Assembly (NCBI GenBank): GCA_029932835.1
Contig: JAOZPI010000020.1
Location: 1 to 12,971 of the forward strand
Length of the DNA stretch: 12,971 nucleotides
Direction of reading: 5' to 3'
Source of the DNA: an archaeon
Lineage (GTDB): Archaea; Altiarchaeota; Altiarchaeia; JAFGQM01
Both the position numbers and the translations under genes were made by a program. This document shows, piece after piece, positions 7,565 through 12,971 of the stretch. Positions within the stretch are counted from its first letter, which is position 1. Every line of letters starts with the position of its first letter. The notes beneath the pieces are model-generated. The model saw only the letters and a program-made list of their open reading frames with translations, had not been told where the DNA came from and made no database searches.

Positions 7565-8043
7565 CCATGAAAATAGCTGTACTACTCGGGATTGTCATAG
7601 TCCTTCTTGCAATCCTGATAGCGATGACTCCGCAGGTGCCACAAGGGAAGGGACCCTCAATAGTGGGTCAGAACCAGAGCCTGGTCCAGCCGCCGGAGGA
7701 CAATGCGTCTATTGTCGGGAATGACAGGGATGAGCACGGGTGTATTCCGTCTGCCGGATATGTGTGGTGCGAGAGCAAACAGAAGTGTATAAGGCCGTGG
7801 GAAGAGTCCTGTGGCCCTGAGGCGTGTCTAAACATGACCTATGAAGAGGCCAGGGCAATAGCAGAGAACAGCGAGTGTGTGGAGAACGCAAGCCTTGGAG
7901 TGGATCACTGGTGCAACAACGTGACCCGCACATTCTGGATTGACCTCAACATTGAGAAGAAGGGCTGCAATCCTGCCTGTGTTGTCTATATAGACAACAA
8001 GACAGCGGAGATAAACTGGATGTGCACCGGGCTCCTCATGTAG
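7561..8043 (+). CDS. Cys-rich membrane-anchored exported protein, 160 aa
   Basis: An N-terminal hydrophobic helix (about 4-22) with little charge before it acts as a membrane anchor or uncleaved signal. The exported part contains ten cysteines (61, 70, 76, 84, 89, 106, 118, 136, 140, 155), enough for five disulfides, and six N-glycosylation sequons. Two modules are visible. The first is a short C-x8-C-x5-C-x7-C unit (GCIPSAGYVWC onward). The second is EARAIAENSEC through GCNPACVVYIDNKTAEINW and a final CTG. I recall similar modules in small exported proteins of archaea, without a known function. The ATGA overlap with the upstream membrane protein implies co-translation and possibly a joint role at the cell surface. 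A second ATG at codon 3 (7567) is possible. Confidence 0.82.
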   Translation: MTMKIAVLLGIVIVLLAILIAMTPQVPQGKGPSIVGQNQSLVQPPEDNASIVGNDRDEHGCIPSAGYVWCESKQKCIRPWEESCGPEACLNMTYEEARAIAENSECVENASLGVDHWCNNVTRTFWIDLNIEKKGCNPACVVYIDNKTAEINWMCTGLLM

Positions 8044-8050
8044 GGCCCGC

Positions 8051-8070
8051 TTTTTCTTTTTTCTTTTCTC
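8051..8070 (+). terminator. T-tract terminator of the envelope cassette
   Basis: Eight bases after the TAG of the Cys-rich gene comes a run of Ts interrupted by single Cs, ending 10 bases before rad50. Oligo-T tracts at gene ends are the usual archaeal intrinsic termination signal. No strong stem precedes it apart from a short GGGCCC. Confidence 0.55.
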
Positions 8071-8080
8071 TAAATATCAG

Positions 8081-10303
8081 ATGATTATCAGGGAGCTCAA
8101 GCTGGAGAACATACGAAGCTACACCTCTGGGACCATTCGTTTTCCAGAGGGATCTGTTCTCCTCTCCGGCGATGTCGGCTCTGGGAAGAGCACAATACTC
8201 CTCTCCATAGACTTCGCTCTCTTTGGCCTTCAGAAGCACCTCTCTGGGGCCAGCCTTCTCCGCCATGGCGAGGAGCATGGATCTGTTGAGCTGGTCTTTG
8301 AGATAGACGGCGTGGAATACGTCATAAAGCGCACGCTCCGGAGGAAGAGGGGGTCGGTGAGGCAGGAGGCTGCCCAGATTATCTTCAATGGGCGAAAAAG
8401 AGAGCTTACGGCCCAGGAGGCAAAGTCCTTCGTCCTTGGCCTTCTCGGATATCCGAAGCAGGCCCTAAGGCAGGATTCTGCCCTCCTCTACAGATACACG
8501 GTCTACACCCCACAGGAGCAGATGAGGCAGATCATAGAGAGCGACATCAACGAGCGTCTTGACCTTATCAGGAGGCTTTTTGGAATAGATAAATACAAGC
8601 GCATAAGCGAAAATGCGTCAATCTTCGCCAGAGAGCTTCGCAGCAAGATCCGGGAGCTCTCTGCTTCCATATCTGGCATAAACGAGAAGAGGGAAGAGCT
8701 CAAGGAAATCTCCAAATCTGAAGAGGAGGAAAGGGGCAGGGTCTCTTTGATCAGGGCTGAGCTGGAGAAGAGACAGGAGGAGATGAAGGCAAAGCAGAAA
8801 GAACTGGAGGAAGTGGAGAAGAGGATAGAAGAGCTAAACAAAAAAAGAGAGGAATACGCTGTCCTCAAGGCGGAGCACGATTCCCTTCTGGCGCAGATCA
8901 AGAAGCAGGGCGCGGACCTGGAGGATCTTCGGAACAGGCTTTCTGAGGTGAGAGAGCAGCTCTCCTCCATTCATCTTCCAAAGGGCCTAAGCAGGGACGC
9001 TATTTCCTCCCTGGAGAAGGATCTCCATCTTATTGTGTCTGAAATAGCTGTCTTGGATTCAGAGGTCAAGTCGCTTTCGGAGATCCTTGAAAAGGGGGTT
9101 TGTGGCACCTGCAAGCAGAGGGTCGCGGATCCAGAGGCCTTTCGGAGCGGAATAGAAAAAAAGATGGAGAGGCTGGACACTCTTCGGAAGAGGGAGGCCG
9201 AAATAAGGAGAAGTCTTGAGTCAATGCGGGGGTACATTGAGCTTGAGCAGAGGCATCGCCTCCTCTTGGAGAGGCGTTCGGAGCTGGAGGAGATCAGGGG
9301 TCGTTATGAATCCGAACTGGAGGAGAAGAAGAAGCGCAGGAGGGATATTGCCCAGAGGGCTAACAAACTGGCTGAGGAGATAAAACGGGAGGACATTTCT
9401 AACCTTAAGGCCCTGCGCGACCAGTTTGAGAAGCTTCGGGAAGTGGTGGAGGAACTAAGGGGAAAGCTGCTGGTAGCGGAGCAGAAAATAAGGGACCTGT
9501 CGGAGAGGAGGAGGGGGCTTGAAAAGGAGGTGGCTGAGATGGAAAAAACTGCTGAGAAGGTGGACGCATACACAAGGTACGAACACTGGATCGTGGACTT
9601 TTTTGCGAATCTTATGGCTACTATAGAGAGGCACGTGATGCTGAGCGTGCAGTACGAGTTCAACTCCCTCTTCCAGAAGTGGTTTTCCCTTCTTGTCACT
9701 GACGAGACGCTCAGCGCGAGGATAGACGACAACTTCTCTGTGGTCATAGAGCAAAACGGATTTGAGACTCACTACTCCTTTATGTCTGGGGGGGAGAGGA
9801 CCGCCATAGCCCTTGCGTACCGCCTCGCCCTCAACCGCGTTATCAACGATTTGATAGAGAGAATAAAGACAAAGGACCTCCTGGTTCTGGATGAGCCAAC
9901 AGACGGGTTTTCTTCAGAGCAGATGGATTCTGTGAGGGACATACTCTCAGAGCTAAGAACAAGGCAAACCATCCTGGTAAGCCATGAACCGAAGATAGAG
10001 TCGTTTGTGGACAAGACAATAAGGATAGTTAAGGAGGACGGCATCAGCCGCGTAGTGTCCAGACCCGTTTTATACCATTTCCTTCTTTATGAACGTGGCA
10101 CCAAGAAGAGAGCCCAGGATCGTCAGGAACCTCAGGGGAAAATTACCAAGAGGGATGAAAACGGGAACCGAAGCCCAAAAGATCCATCCTGTGGTAATAA
10201 GTGCGTTACCGCCTCAAGTGAGGAGAACCCTAAAGAGCCTGGGGATAACGCCGCAGAAGCCGTGGGTCAGAGAAGTGAAGTTGCCACGATTTTCTACCCC
10301 TAA
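8081..10303 (+). CDS. rad50: Rad50 DNA repair ATPase (740-aa frame; conserved part ends near residue 660)
   Basis: Rad50 is the SMC-like ATPase that forms the Mre11-Rad50 complex. The N-terminus MIIRELKLENIRSY is canonical. Walker A is GDVGSGKST (30-38) and the Q-loop glutamine is in YTPQEQ (about 145). Coiled coils run about 180-335 and 355-495 around a zinc hook CGTC (341-344); the Pro usual after the first Cys is Gly here. The ABC signature is FMSGGERTA (567-575), Walker B LLVLDEP (600-606) and the H-loop SHEP (634-637). The coil is short for an archaeal Rad50. After about residue 660 the frame loses Rad50 character and overlaps the next gene for 215 bases, so the true end may be near 10060 or an old frameshift removed the stop. 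A TAG lies one frame over in GCGTAG near 10050. Confidence 0.93.
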   Translation: MIIRELKLENIRSYTSGTIRFPEGSVLLSGDVGSGKSTILLSIDFALFGLQKHLSGASLLRHGEEHGSVELVFEIDGVEYVIKRTLRRKRGSVRQEAAQIIFNGRKRELTAQEAKSFVLGLLGYPKQALRQDSALLYRYTVYTPQEQMRQIIESDINERLDLIRRLFGIDKYKRISENASIFARELRSKIRELSASISGINEKREELKEISKSEEEERGRVSLIRAELEKRQEEMKAKQKELEEVEKRIEELNKKREEYAVLKAEHDSLLAQIKKQGADLEDLRNRLSEVREQLSSIHLPKGLSRDAISSLEKDLHLIVSEIAVLDSEVKSLSEILEKGVCGTCKQRVADPEAFRSGIEKKMERLDTLRKREAEIRRSLESMRGYIELEQRHRLLLERRSELEEIRGRYESELEEKKKRRRDIAQRANKLAEEIKREDISNLKALRDQFEKLREVVEELRGKLLVAEQKIRDLSERRRGLEKEVAEMEKTAEKVDAYTRYEHWIVDFFANLMATIERHVMLSVQYEFNSLFQKWFSLLVTDETLSARIDDNFSVVIEQNGFETHYSFMSGGERTAIALAYRLALNRVINDLIERIKTKDLLVLDEPTDGFSSEQMDSVRDILSELRTRQTILVSHEPKIESFVDKTIRIVKEDGISRVVSRPVLYHFLLYERGTKKRAQDRQEPQGKITKRDENGNRSPKDPSCGNKCVTASSEENPKEPGDNAAEAVGQRSEVATIFYP

Positions 10304-10484
10304 GGAGCAGGAAGAATTCAGGAGATCATTAGAGCGTTCTATAAAGTATATAAGGGGGGTAAAGGAACGCCTTAGGCGCCTTCCTCCCGAAGAAGCTGAC
10401 TACTTTGGCCACTATATCGGAAACGCTCTAAACAACCCCTTCGCTGTTCTGCAAGTGGCTTTGGATAAGCTTAGGGGGGAGTGA
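10089..10484 (+). CDS. Small basic protein of unknown function, 131 aa
   Basis: Residues 1-65 are basic and Pro/Arg-rich. Residues 68-130 should form a helical hairpin: a charged helix (PKEQEEFRRSLERSIKYI onward), a turn at LPPEEADY, then GHYIGNALNNPFAVLQVAL. The NALNNPFAVL segment (112-121) resembles the H-box of sensor-kinase dimerisation helices (H-E-L-x-N-P-L), but with Asn at the phosphoacceptor position; this is weak. The frame overlaps the rad50 tail by 215 bases, and amino-acid composition suggests this frame is the real one there. TTTTATAC (10070-10077) just upstream may be its promoter, which would fit a GTG at 10095 or the ATG at 10155 better than the ATG at 10089. It converges with the next gene, leaving three bases between the stop codons. 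Confidence 0.7.
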   Translation: MNVAPRREPRIVRNLRGKLPRGMKTGTEAQKIHPVVISALPPQVRRTLKSLGITPQKPWVREVKLPRFSTPKEQEEFRRSLERSIKYIRGVKERLRRLPPEEADYFGHYIGNALNNPFAVLQVALDKLRGE

Positions 10485-10487
10485 GTG

Positions 10488-11120
10488 CTACCTCCCTAGT
10501 ATCTCTCTCACCCTTCTCTTCCTCGGAGACAGCACATAAGTAACCTCTCCTATCCCCTCCGCCTCCTTGACAAAGAACCTGTCTGTTAAGGGCCTGTAGA
10601 TTCTCCCCTCCACCGGGTAGTATGTTATCCTCACTGTTGCCCCGTTTTTGATGTCCTTTTTGAAGTGGTAGAGAAACTCTGTGAGCAGGAACTCAGCCGG
10701 GTGTTTCCCTAATTCCCTCTGGAGGTCTTTGGAGGCCTCTGTTTCCAAATGCCTCGACCACCGGAAGTCCGCGTCTTTGGACCTGTAGGGGAGATATCTT
10801 GTCCTTTCCCTCTGGATGCTCCTTATCTCCAGGTTTTTCAGCTTTTCGCCATCCTTCGCAGCCGTGTATTCCAGCACGAATCTTGGTATTCCCTCCCTGT
10901 CCACCAGAACCATATGGGGAAAGATACTTCTTTCCGGAAGAAACACAGGTTTCACCCTCTCGCCTTTGTCTCTGTAGACCCACCCGTCAGTGAGGTAGAC
11001 AGAAACATTCTTTCCCTTATGGAAGATATCCTCAACTTTTCTTGGATTTTCTCCCACCTCCCAAATCCTCGGGACAACTAACCTAGCTGGGCCCTTCTTG
11101 ATCTCTCTCCTGAACTTCAT
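10488..11120 (-). CDS. Basic protein of unknown function, 210 aa
   Basis: I do not recognise a family. It starts at the ATG at 11120 (MKFRREIKKG) and is rich in Lys, Arg, Glu and aromatic residues, with no signal or membrane segment. Visible stretches are a likely beta-rich part with VSVYLTDGWVYRDKGERV (39-56), MVLVDREGIPRFVLEY (70-85), a helical EFLLTEFLYHFKKDI (143-157) and a C-terminal strand region ending SPRKRRVREILGR. The many positive charges and the DREGIPRFVLEY stretch could suit nucleic-acid binding, but no catalytic motif is clear. It is downstream of the HisB-like gene in the same direction, separated by the degenerate CRISPR repeat and a T-tract. Confidence 0.78.
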   Translation of the reverse strand: MKFRREIKKGPARLVVPRIWEVGENPRKVEDIFHKGKNVSVYLTDGWVYRDKGERVKPVFLPERSIFPHMVLVDREGIPRFVLEYTAAKDGEKLKNLEIRSIQRERTRYLPYRSKDADFRWSRHLETEASKDLQRELGKHPAEFLLTEFLYHFKKDIKNGATVRITYYPVEGRIYRPLTDRFFVKEAEGIGEVTYVLSPRKRRVREILGR

Positions 11121-11130
11121 AAACTAAATT

Positions 11131-11150
11131 AAAACGAAAAAAAGAAAAAA
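11131..11150 (-). terminator. T-tract after the HisB-like gene
   Basis: On the minus strand the bases directly after the degenerate CRISPR repeat read as Ts interrupted by single Cs and one CG. The repeat can form a small stem (AATC with GATT) just before it, giving a hairpin-plus-T arrangement at the end of the HisB-like transcription unit. The adjoining TTTTAATTTAG (about 11124-11134) may contribute to a promoter for the 210-aa gene, though it lies close to that start codon. Confidence 0.45.
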
Positions 11151-11172
11151 TTCAATCCTAGCCGATTCTAAC
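11150..11172 (-). repeat. Orphan degenerate CRISPR repeat
   Basis: On the minus strand this reads GTTAGAATCGGC then TAGGATTGAAT. Compared with the array repeat it has one A-to-G change after GTTAGAATC, lacks six internal bases (CTAAGG in repeat orientation) and has one mismatch at the ATTGAAA end. Everything else matches, so a common origin is nearly certain. It lies nine bases after the TAA of the HisB-like gene and 1.36 kb from the nearest intact repeat, in the same orientation as the array. The deletion removes the middle of the repeat, including half of its CCTA/TAGG stem. Confidence 0.85.
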
Positions 11173-11181
11173 CTGGAGCTT

Positions 11182-12423
11182 TTATGATAAGGTTGCCTTA
11201 ACCCCAGGGGGAACGCCCTTTCTGTACGGATTTGCCATAAACACCTCCCTTAGTGCTGTCCCGAGATTGGCAAACACCTCCTGCCATGTTCTATCTGGAT
11301 CGCTTGCGTCGTTTATATGGATGATTATTGATGCCGTCATCCCTCCAGACAACCCGTCGATGAAGTCATCGAGGTCCTCAGATCTCAGGGATCCAAAAAC
11401 ATCCTGCCCTATTATCAATTCCCTCAGAAGCCTTTTTTCATCCCCGTCAGATGGTATTAAGTCCCAGAACTTTCTTCCTTCCACAGAGATGCAGACAGCA
11501 GCGTTCTGGTCAAAGTCCGCAGGGGAGGTTATGCTCGAGCCTGCTCCCATAGCTCCTGTCTCATTAAATCGTAGCTTGAGTATCTCAAGGAGAGCCCTGC
11601 CCATTACGAGCCCTATATCCTCAAAGACAACATGGCTTGAACTCAGCATCTTTGCCTTGAAGTCAATATCTATTCTAACCCCAAAGGAGGAGGAAAGAAT
11701 CTTGAAGAGTTTGTCTGCGTTTCTGACGCAGTCCATAATAGACTCCCCAGCTTCTATATTGCACCTTGACTCCGAGGGATCTCCGCTCATGTCAATGCGT
11801 ACCCTAACGCTAGTCTCTGCCGTTCCCCTTTTGACCTCTGCCGTTAGGAGAGATCGCTCGAGAACACTTATCTCGCCCTTGGATACATCCTTCTCCACCT
11901 TATTAGACTCAAAATCTGTGGTTTCCCTTATTGGCACAAGCGCCTTCTGGAGGCAGATGCCGATGGTTCGAAAGACGCCCTCCCATGTGTGGTGCTGGTC
12001 CTTGAAATTCATCACAACTATCTCAATCCCAACATTCAGGGACTCAGAGAGGCCCTTAAGAAGCTCCTCTAGAGGGATACTGTTTTCTAGCTGTTCGCAT
12101 CTGGATTTTCTTAGAAGGTCTAGATCAACATTATCTGTGGATTTTATCTCCACGAACGGCTCTCCAAAAGAGATCTTTACCTTTGCCGTTCCATCATCTA
12201 TCGACCCAAGCGCAGCTGTGTCCTTGGGCTCAACAGACGCTATCTTCTTTATCTCCTCTCCGAGTCTCTTCCCGAGTCTCTCCCAATCCTCAGAATCCCA
12301 TTCAAGGTCAATACCAAACCCCACTCTCCACGCAATATGCTCTACCATATGACTCACAAAGTCGTTTGGCGTCAAAATCCTCTTTTCCCTCACCTTCCCC
12401 ATCTTCAATTCAATCCTTTCCAT
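11182..12423 (-). CDS. Tandem-duplicated HisB-like protein (imidazoleglycerol-phosphate dehydratase fold), 413 aa
   Basis: The protein is about twice the usual HisB length and shows two HisB-like units. Unit A (about 1-190) has FVSHMVEHIA (22-31, like FLDHMLxQIA) and HHTWEGVFRTIG (144-155, like HHIIEAxFKAxG). Unit B (about 197-413) starts RGTAETSVRVRI (199-210, the HisB R-x-T-x-ET start) and continues with GVRIDIDF (248-255), SHVVFEDIGLVMGRAL (263-278, like HHTxEDVGIxLGxAL), SIIIHIN (365-371), RTWQEVFANLGTAL (378-391) and the terminal RKGVPPGVKATL (like RKGxPSTKGTL). Only part of the metal-binding His/Glu set survives in each unit, so normal dehydratase activity is doubtful. The ATG at 12423 is my start; the frame extends to a TTG at 12447 (421 aa). 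It lies just beyond the end of the CRISPR array and is transcribed in the same direction. Confidence 0.85.
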   Translation of the reverse strand: MERIELKMGKVREKRILTPNDFVSHMVEHIAWRVGFGIDLEWDSEDWERLGKRLGEEIKKIASVEPKDTAALGSIDDGTAKVKISFGEPFVEIKSTDNVDLDLLRKSRCEQLENSIPLEELLKGLSESLNVGIEIVVMNFKDQHHTWEGVFRTIGICLQKALVPIRETTDFESNKVEKDVSKGEISVLERSLLTAEVKRGTAETSVRVRIDMSGDPSESRCNIEAGESIMDCVRNADKLFKILSSSFGVRIDIDFKAKMLSSSHVVFEDIGLVMGRALLEILKLRFNETGAMGAGSSITSPADFDQNAAVCISVEGRKFWDLIPSDGDEKRLLRELIIGQDVFGSLRSEDLDDFIDGLSGGMTASIIIHINDASDPDRTWQEVFANLGTALREVFMANPYRKGVPPGVKATLS

Positions 12424-12528
12424 TTTTAGAATCCAATCTCCCTCCAATTTTGTCTAAAATCTACAAAAATGAGAATAAAAGTTAATTATTGTTTCTGTGT
12501 AGTAGAAAGATTTTGTTCGGGAGAGTTA
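12424..12528 (-). other. AT-rich gap between CRISPR array and HisB-like gene
   Basis: About 100 bases separate the last intact repeat from the ATG. They hold weak TATA-like sequences on the minus strand (TTTTATTC near 12473-12480 and TTTTAGAC near 12452-12459) and a purine run (GGAGGGAG) about 15-20 bases before the ATG. This is the trailer side of the array by repeat polarity, and also the only place for a promoter of the HisB-like gene. I see no repeat remnant inside it. Confidence 0.4.
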
Positions 12529-12971
12529 ATTTCAATCCTACCTTAGGCTGATTCTAACCATTCCACTCTTCAACTACATACTCCCCGCTCTGAAGATTTC
12601 AATCCTACCTTAGGCTGATTCTAACAAATAGTTAGGATAGTATATCCAAATTTCATTAGAGATTTCAATCCTACCTTAGGCTGATTCTAACTCTATGAGG
12701 TCTTTCTCTTCCACCTCATAGCCGACATATTTCAATCCTACCTTAGGCTGATTCTAACCCGTTTGTTCCCACCCATTTTCTGTTTTCTTTTGATAATTTC
12801 AATCCTACCTTAGGCTGATTCTAACTAAAAATGGCGTGGTGGCATTCTGCACTTCTCTTGCGATTTCAATCCTACCTTAGGCTGATTCTAACTATGTTTG
12901 ATAGCCTTGTGTTATTAGACAATGTGATGATTTCAATCCTACCTTAGGCTGATTCTAACCAAGAAAGACAT
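12529..12971 (-). CRISPR. CRISPR array, seven identical 30-base repeats, continues past the window
   Basis: Repeats lie at 12529-12558, 12596-12625, 12662-12691, 12729-12758, 12796-12825, 12863-12892 and 12930-12959, all identical. The six complete spacers are 36 or 37 bases and all different; a seventh begins at 12960 and is cut by the window edge. On the minus strand the repeat starts GTTAGAATCAGCC and ends TAGGATTGAAAT, the polarity typical of archaeal type I/III repeats processed by Cas6 to leave an ATTGAAAT-like 5' tag. Transcription is thus leftward and the leader should lie beyond 12971. The perfect identity of even the trailer-end repeats suggests a well-kept or recently expanded array. 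No cas gene is in view, so subtype cannot be assigned; I recall similar repeats from methanogens. Confidence 0.97.

Noticed and set aside
8503..8970. Minus-strand open frame inside rad50
   Set aside because: Ser/Leu-rich antisense of the Glu/Lys coiled-coil codons; no start signal or domain.
11267..12352. Long plus-strand open frame (361 codons) opposite the HisB-like gene
   Set aside because: It is very Ser/Arg/Leu-rich with no domain pattern, and mirrors the codons of the minus-strand protein, which shows clear HisB motifs. Treated as an antisense shadow.
12409..12417. TTCAATCCT match to the repeat inside the HisB-like gene start
   Set aside because: Only about ten bases match and they encode the in-frame ERIEL segment; no further repeat similarity.
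12448..12528. AT-rich flank as a CRISPR leader
   Set aside because: Repeat polarity (ATTGAAAT at the 3' end on the minus strand) puts the leader on the right side, outside the window.
12529..12971. Protein-like open frames through all six spacers on the transcribed strand
   Set aside because: With only 12 codons per spacer, at least one open frame in three is expected by chance, so this does not prove coding protospacers.

Overview
The window is archaeal, probably from a thermophile or moderate thermophile. It carries a HerA/NurA/Mre11/Rad50 DNA end-resection set. Its proteins are rich in Lys, Glu and Arg, with many AGG/AGA and ATA codons. Short AT-rich TATA elements lie about 23-27 bases before several starts. 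A CRISPR array has 30-base repeats of the class that ends in ATTGAAAT, close to what I remember for methanogen arrays. The Cys-rich secreted protein and the small gene sizes would also fit a DPANN or poorly sampled euryarchaeal lineage. I cannot fix the phylum from sequence alone.

Layout. Bases 1-1602 hold three minus-strand genes: a start-only fragment at the window edge, a basic unknown protein, and a zinc-dependent histone deacetylase/acetylpolyamine amidohydrolase family protein. A perfectly centred palindromic TATA element (1622-1629) separates the deacetylase from a plus-strand run: a zinc-ribbon protein of unknown function, the nuclease NurA (coupled by TGATG), the helicase HerA, and Mre11. 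Mre11 and Rad50 are normally neighbours. Here they are split by a self-contained envelope cassette with its own TATA box, a signal-peptide/single-pass membrane protein whose ectodomain resembles the P1-nuclease/phospholipase C zinc fold, a Cys-rich membrane-anchored protein, and a T-tract terminator. Rad50 follows. Its reading frame runs about 80 codons past the conserved end and overlaps the next small gene out of frame.

Bases 10488-12971 hold minus-strand genes and the CRISPR array. A basic unknown protein is followed (moving right) by a truncated orphan CRISPR repeat beside a T-tract. Next comes a tandem-duplicated, degenerate HisB-like (imidazoleglycerol-phosphate dehydratase fold) protein. 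The array itself starts at 12529 with seven identical repeats and runs off the right edge. Repeat polarity says the array is transcribed leftward, so its leader lies outside the window. The HisB-like gene therefore sits between the last intact repeat and a decayed terminal-type repeat. No cas genes are visible.

How the genes work together. HerA-NurA and Mre11-Rad50 are established partners that produce 3' single-stranded tails for RadA-driven recombination. The zinc-ribbon protein is translationally coupled to NurA and is a candidate extra component. The least explained parts are the HisB-like/CRISPR-repeat arrangement, the zinc-ribbon protein, and the envelope cassette inside the repair cluster.
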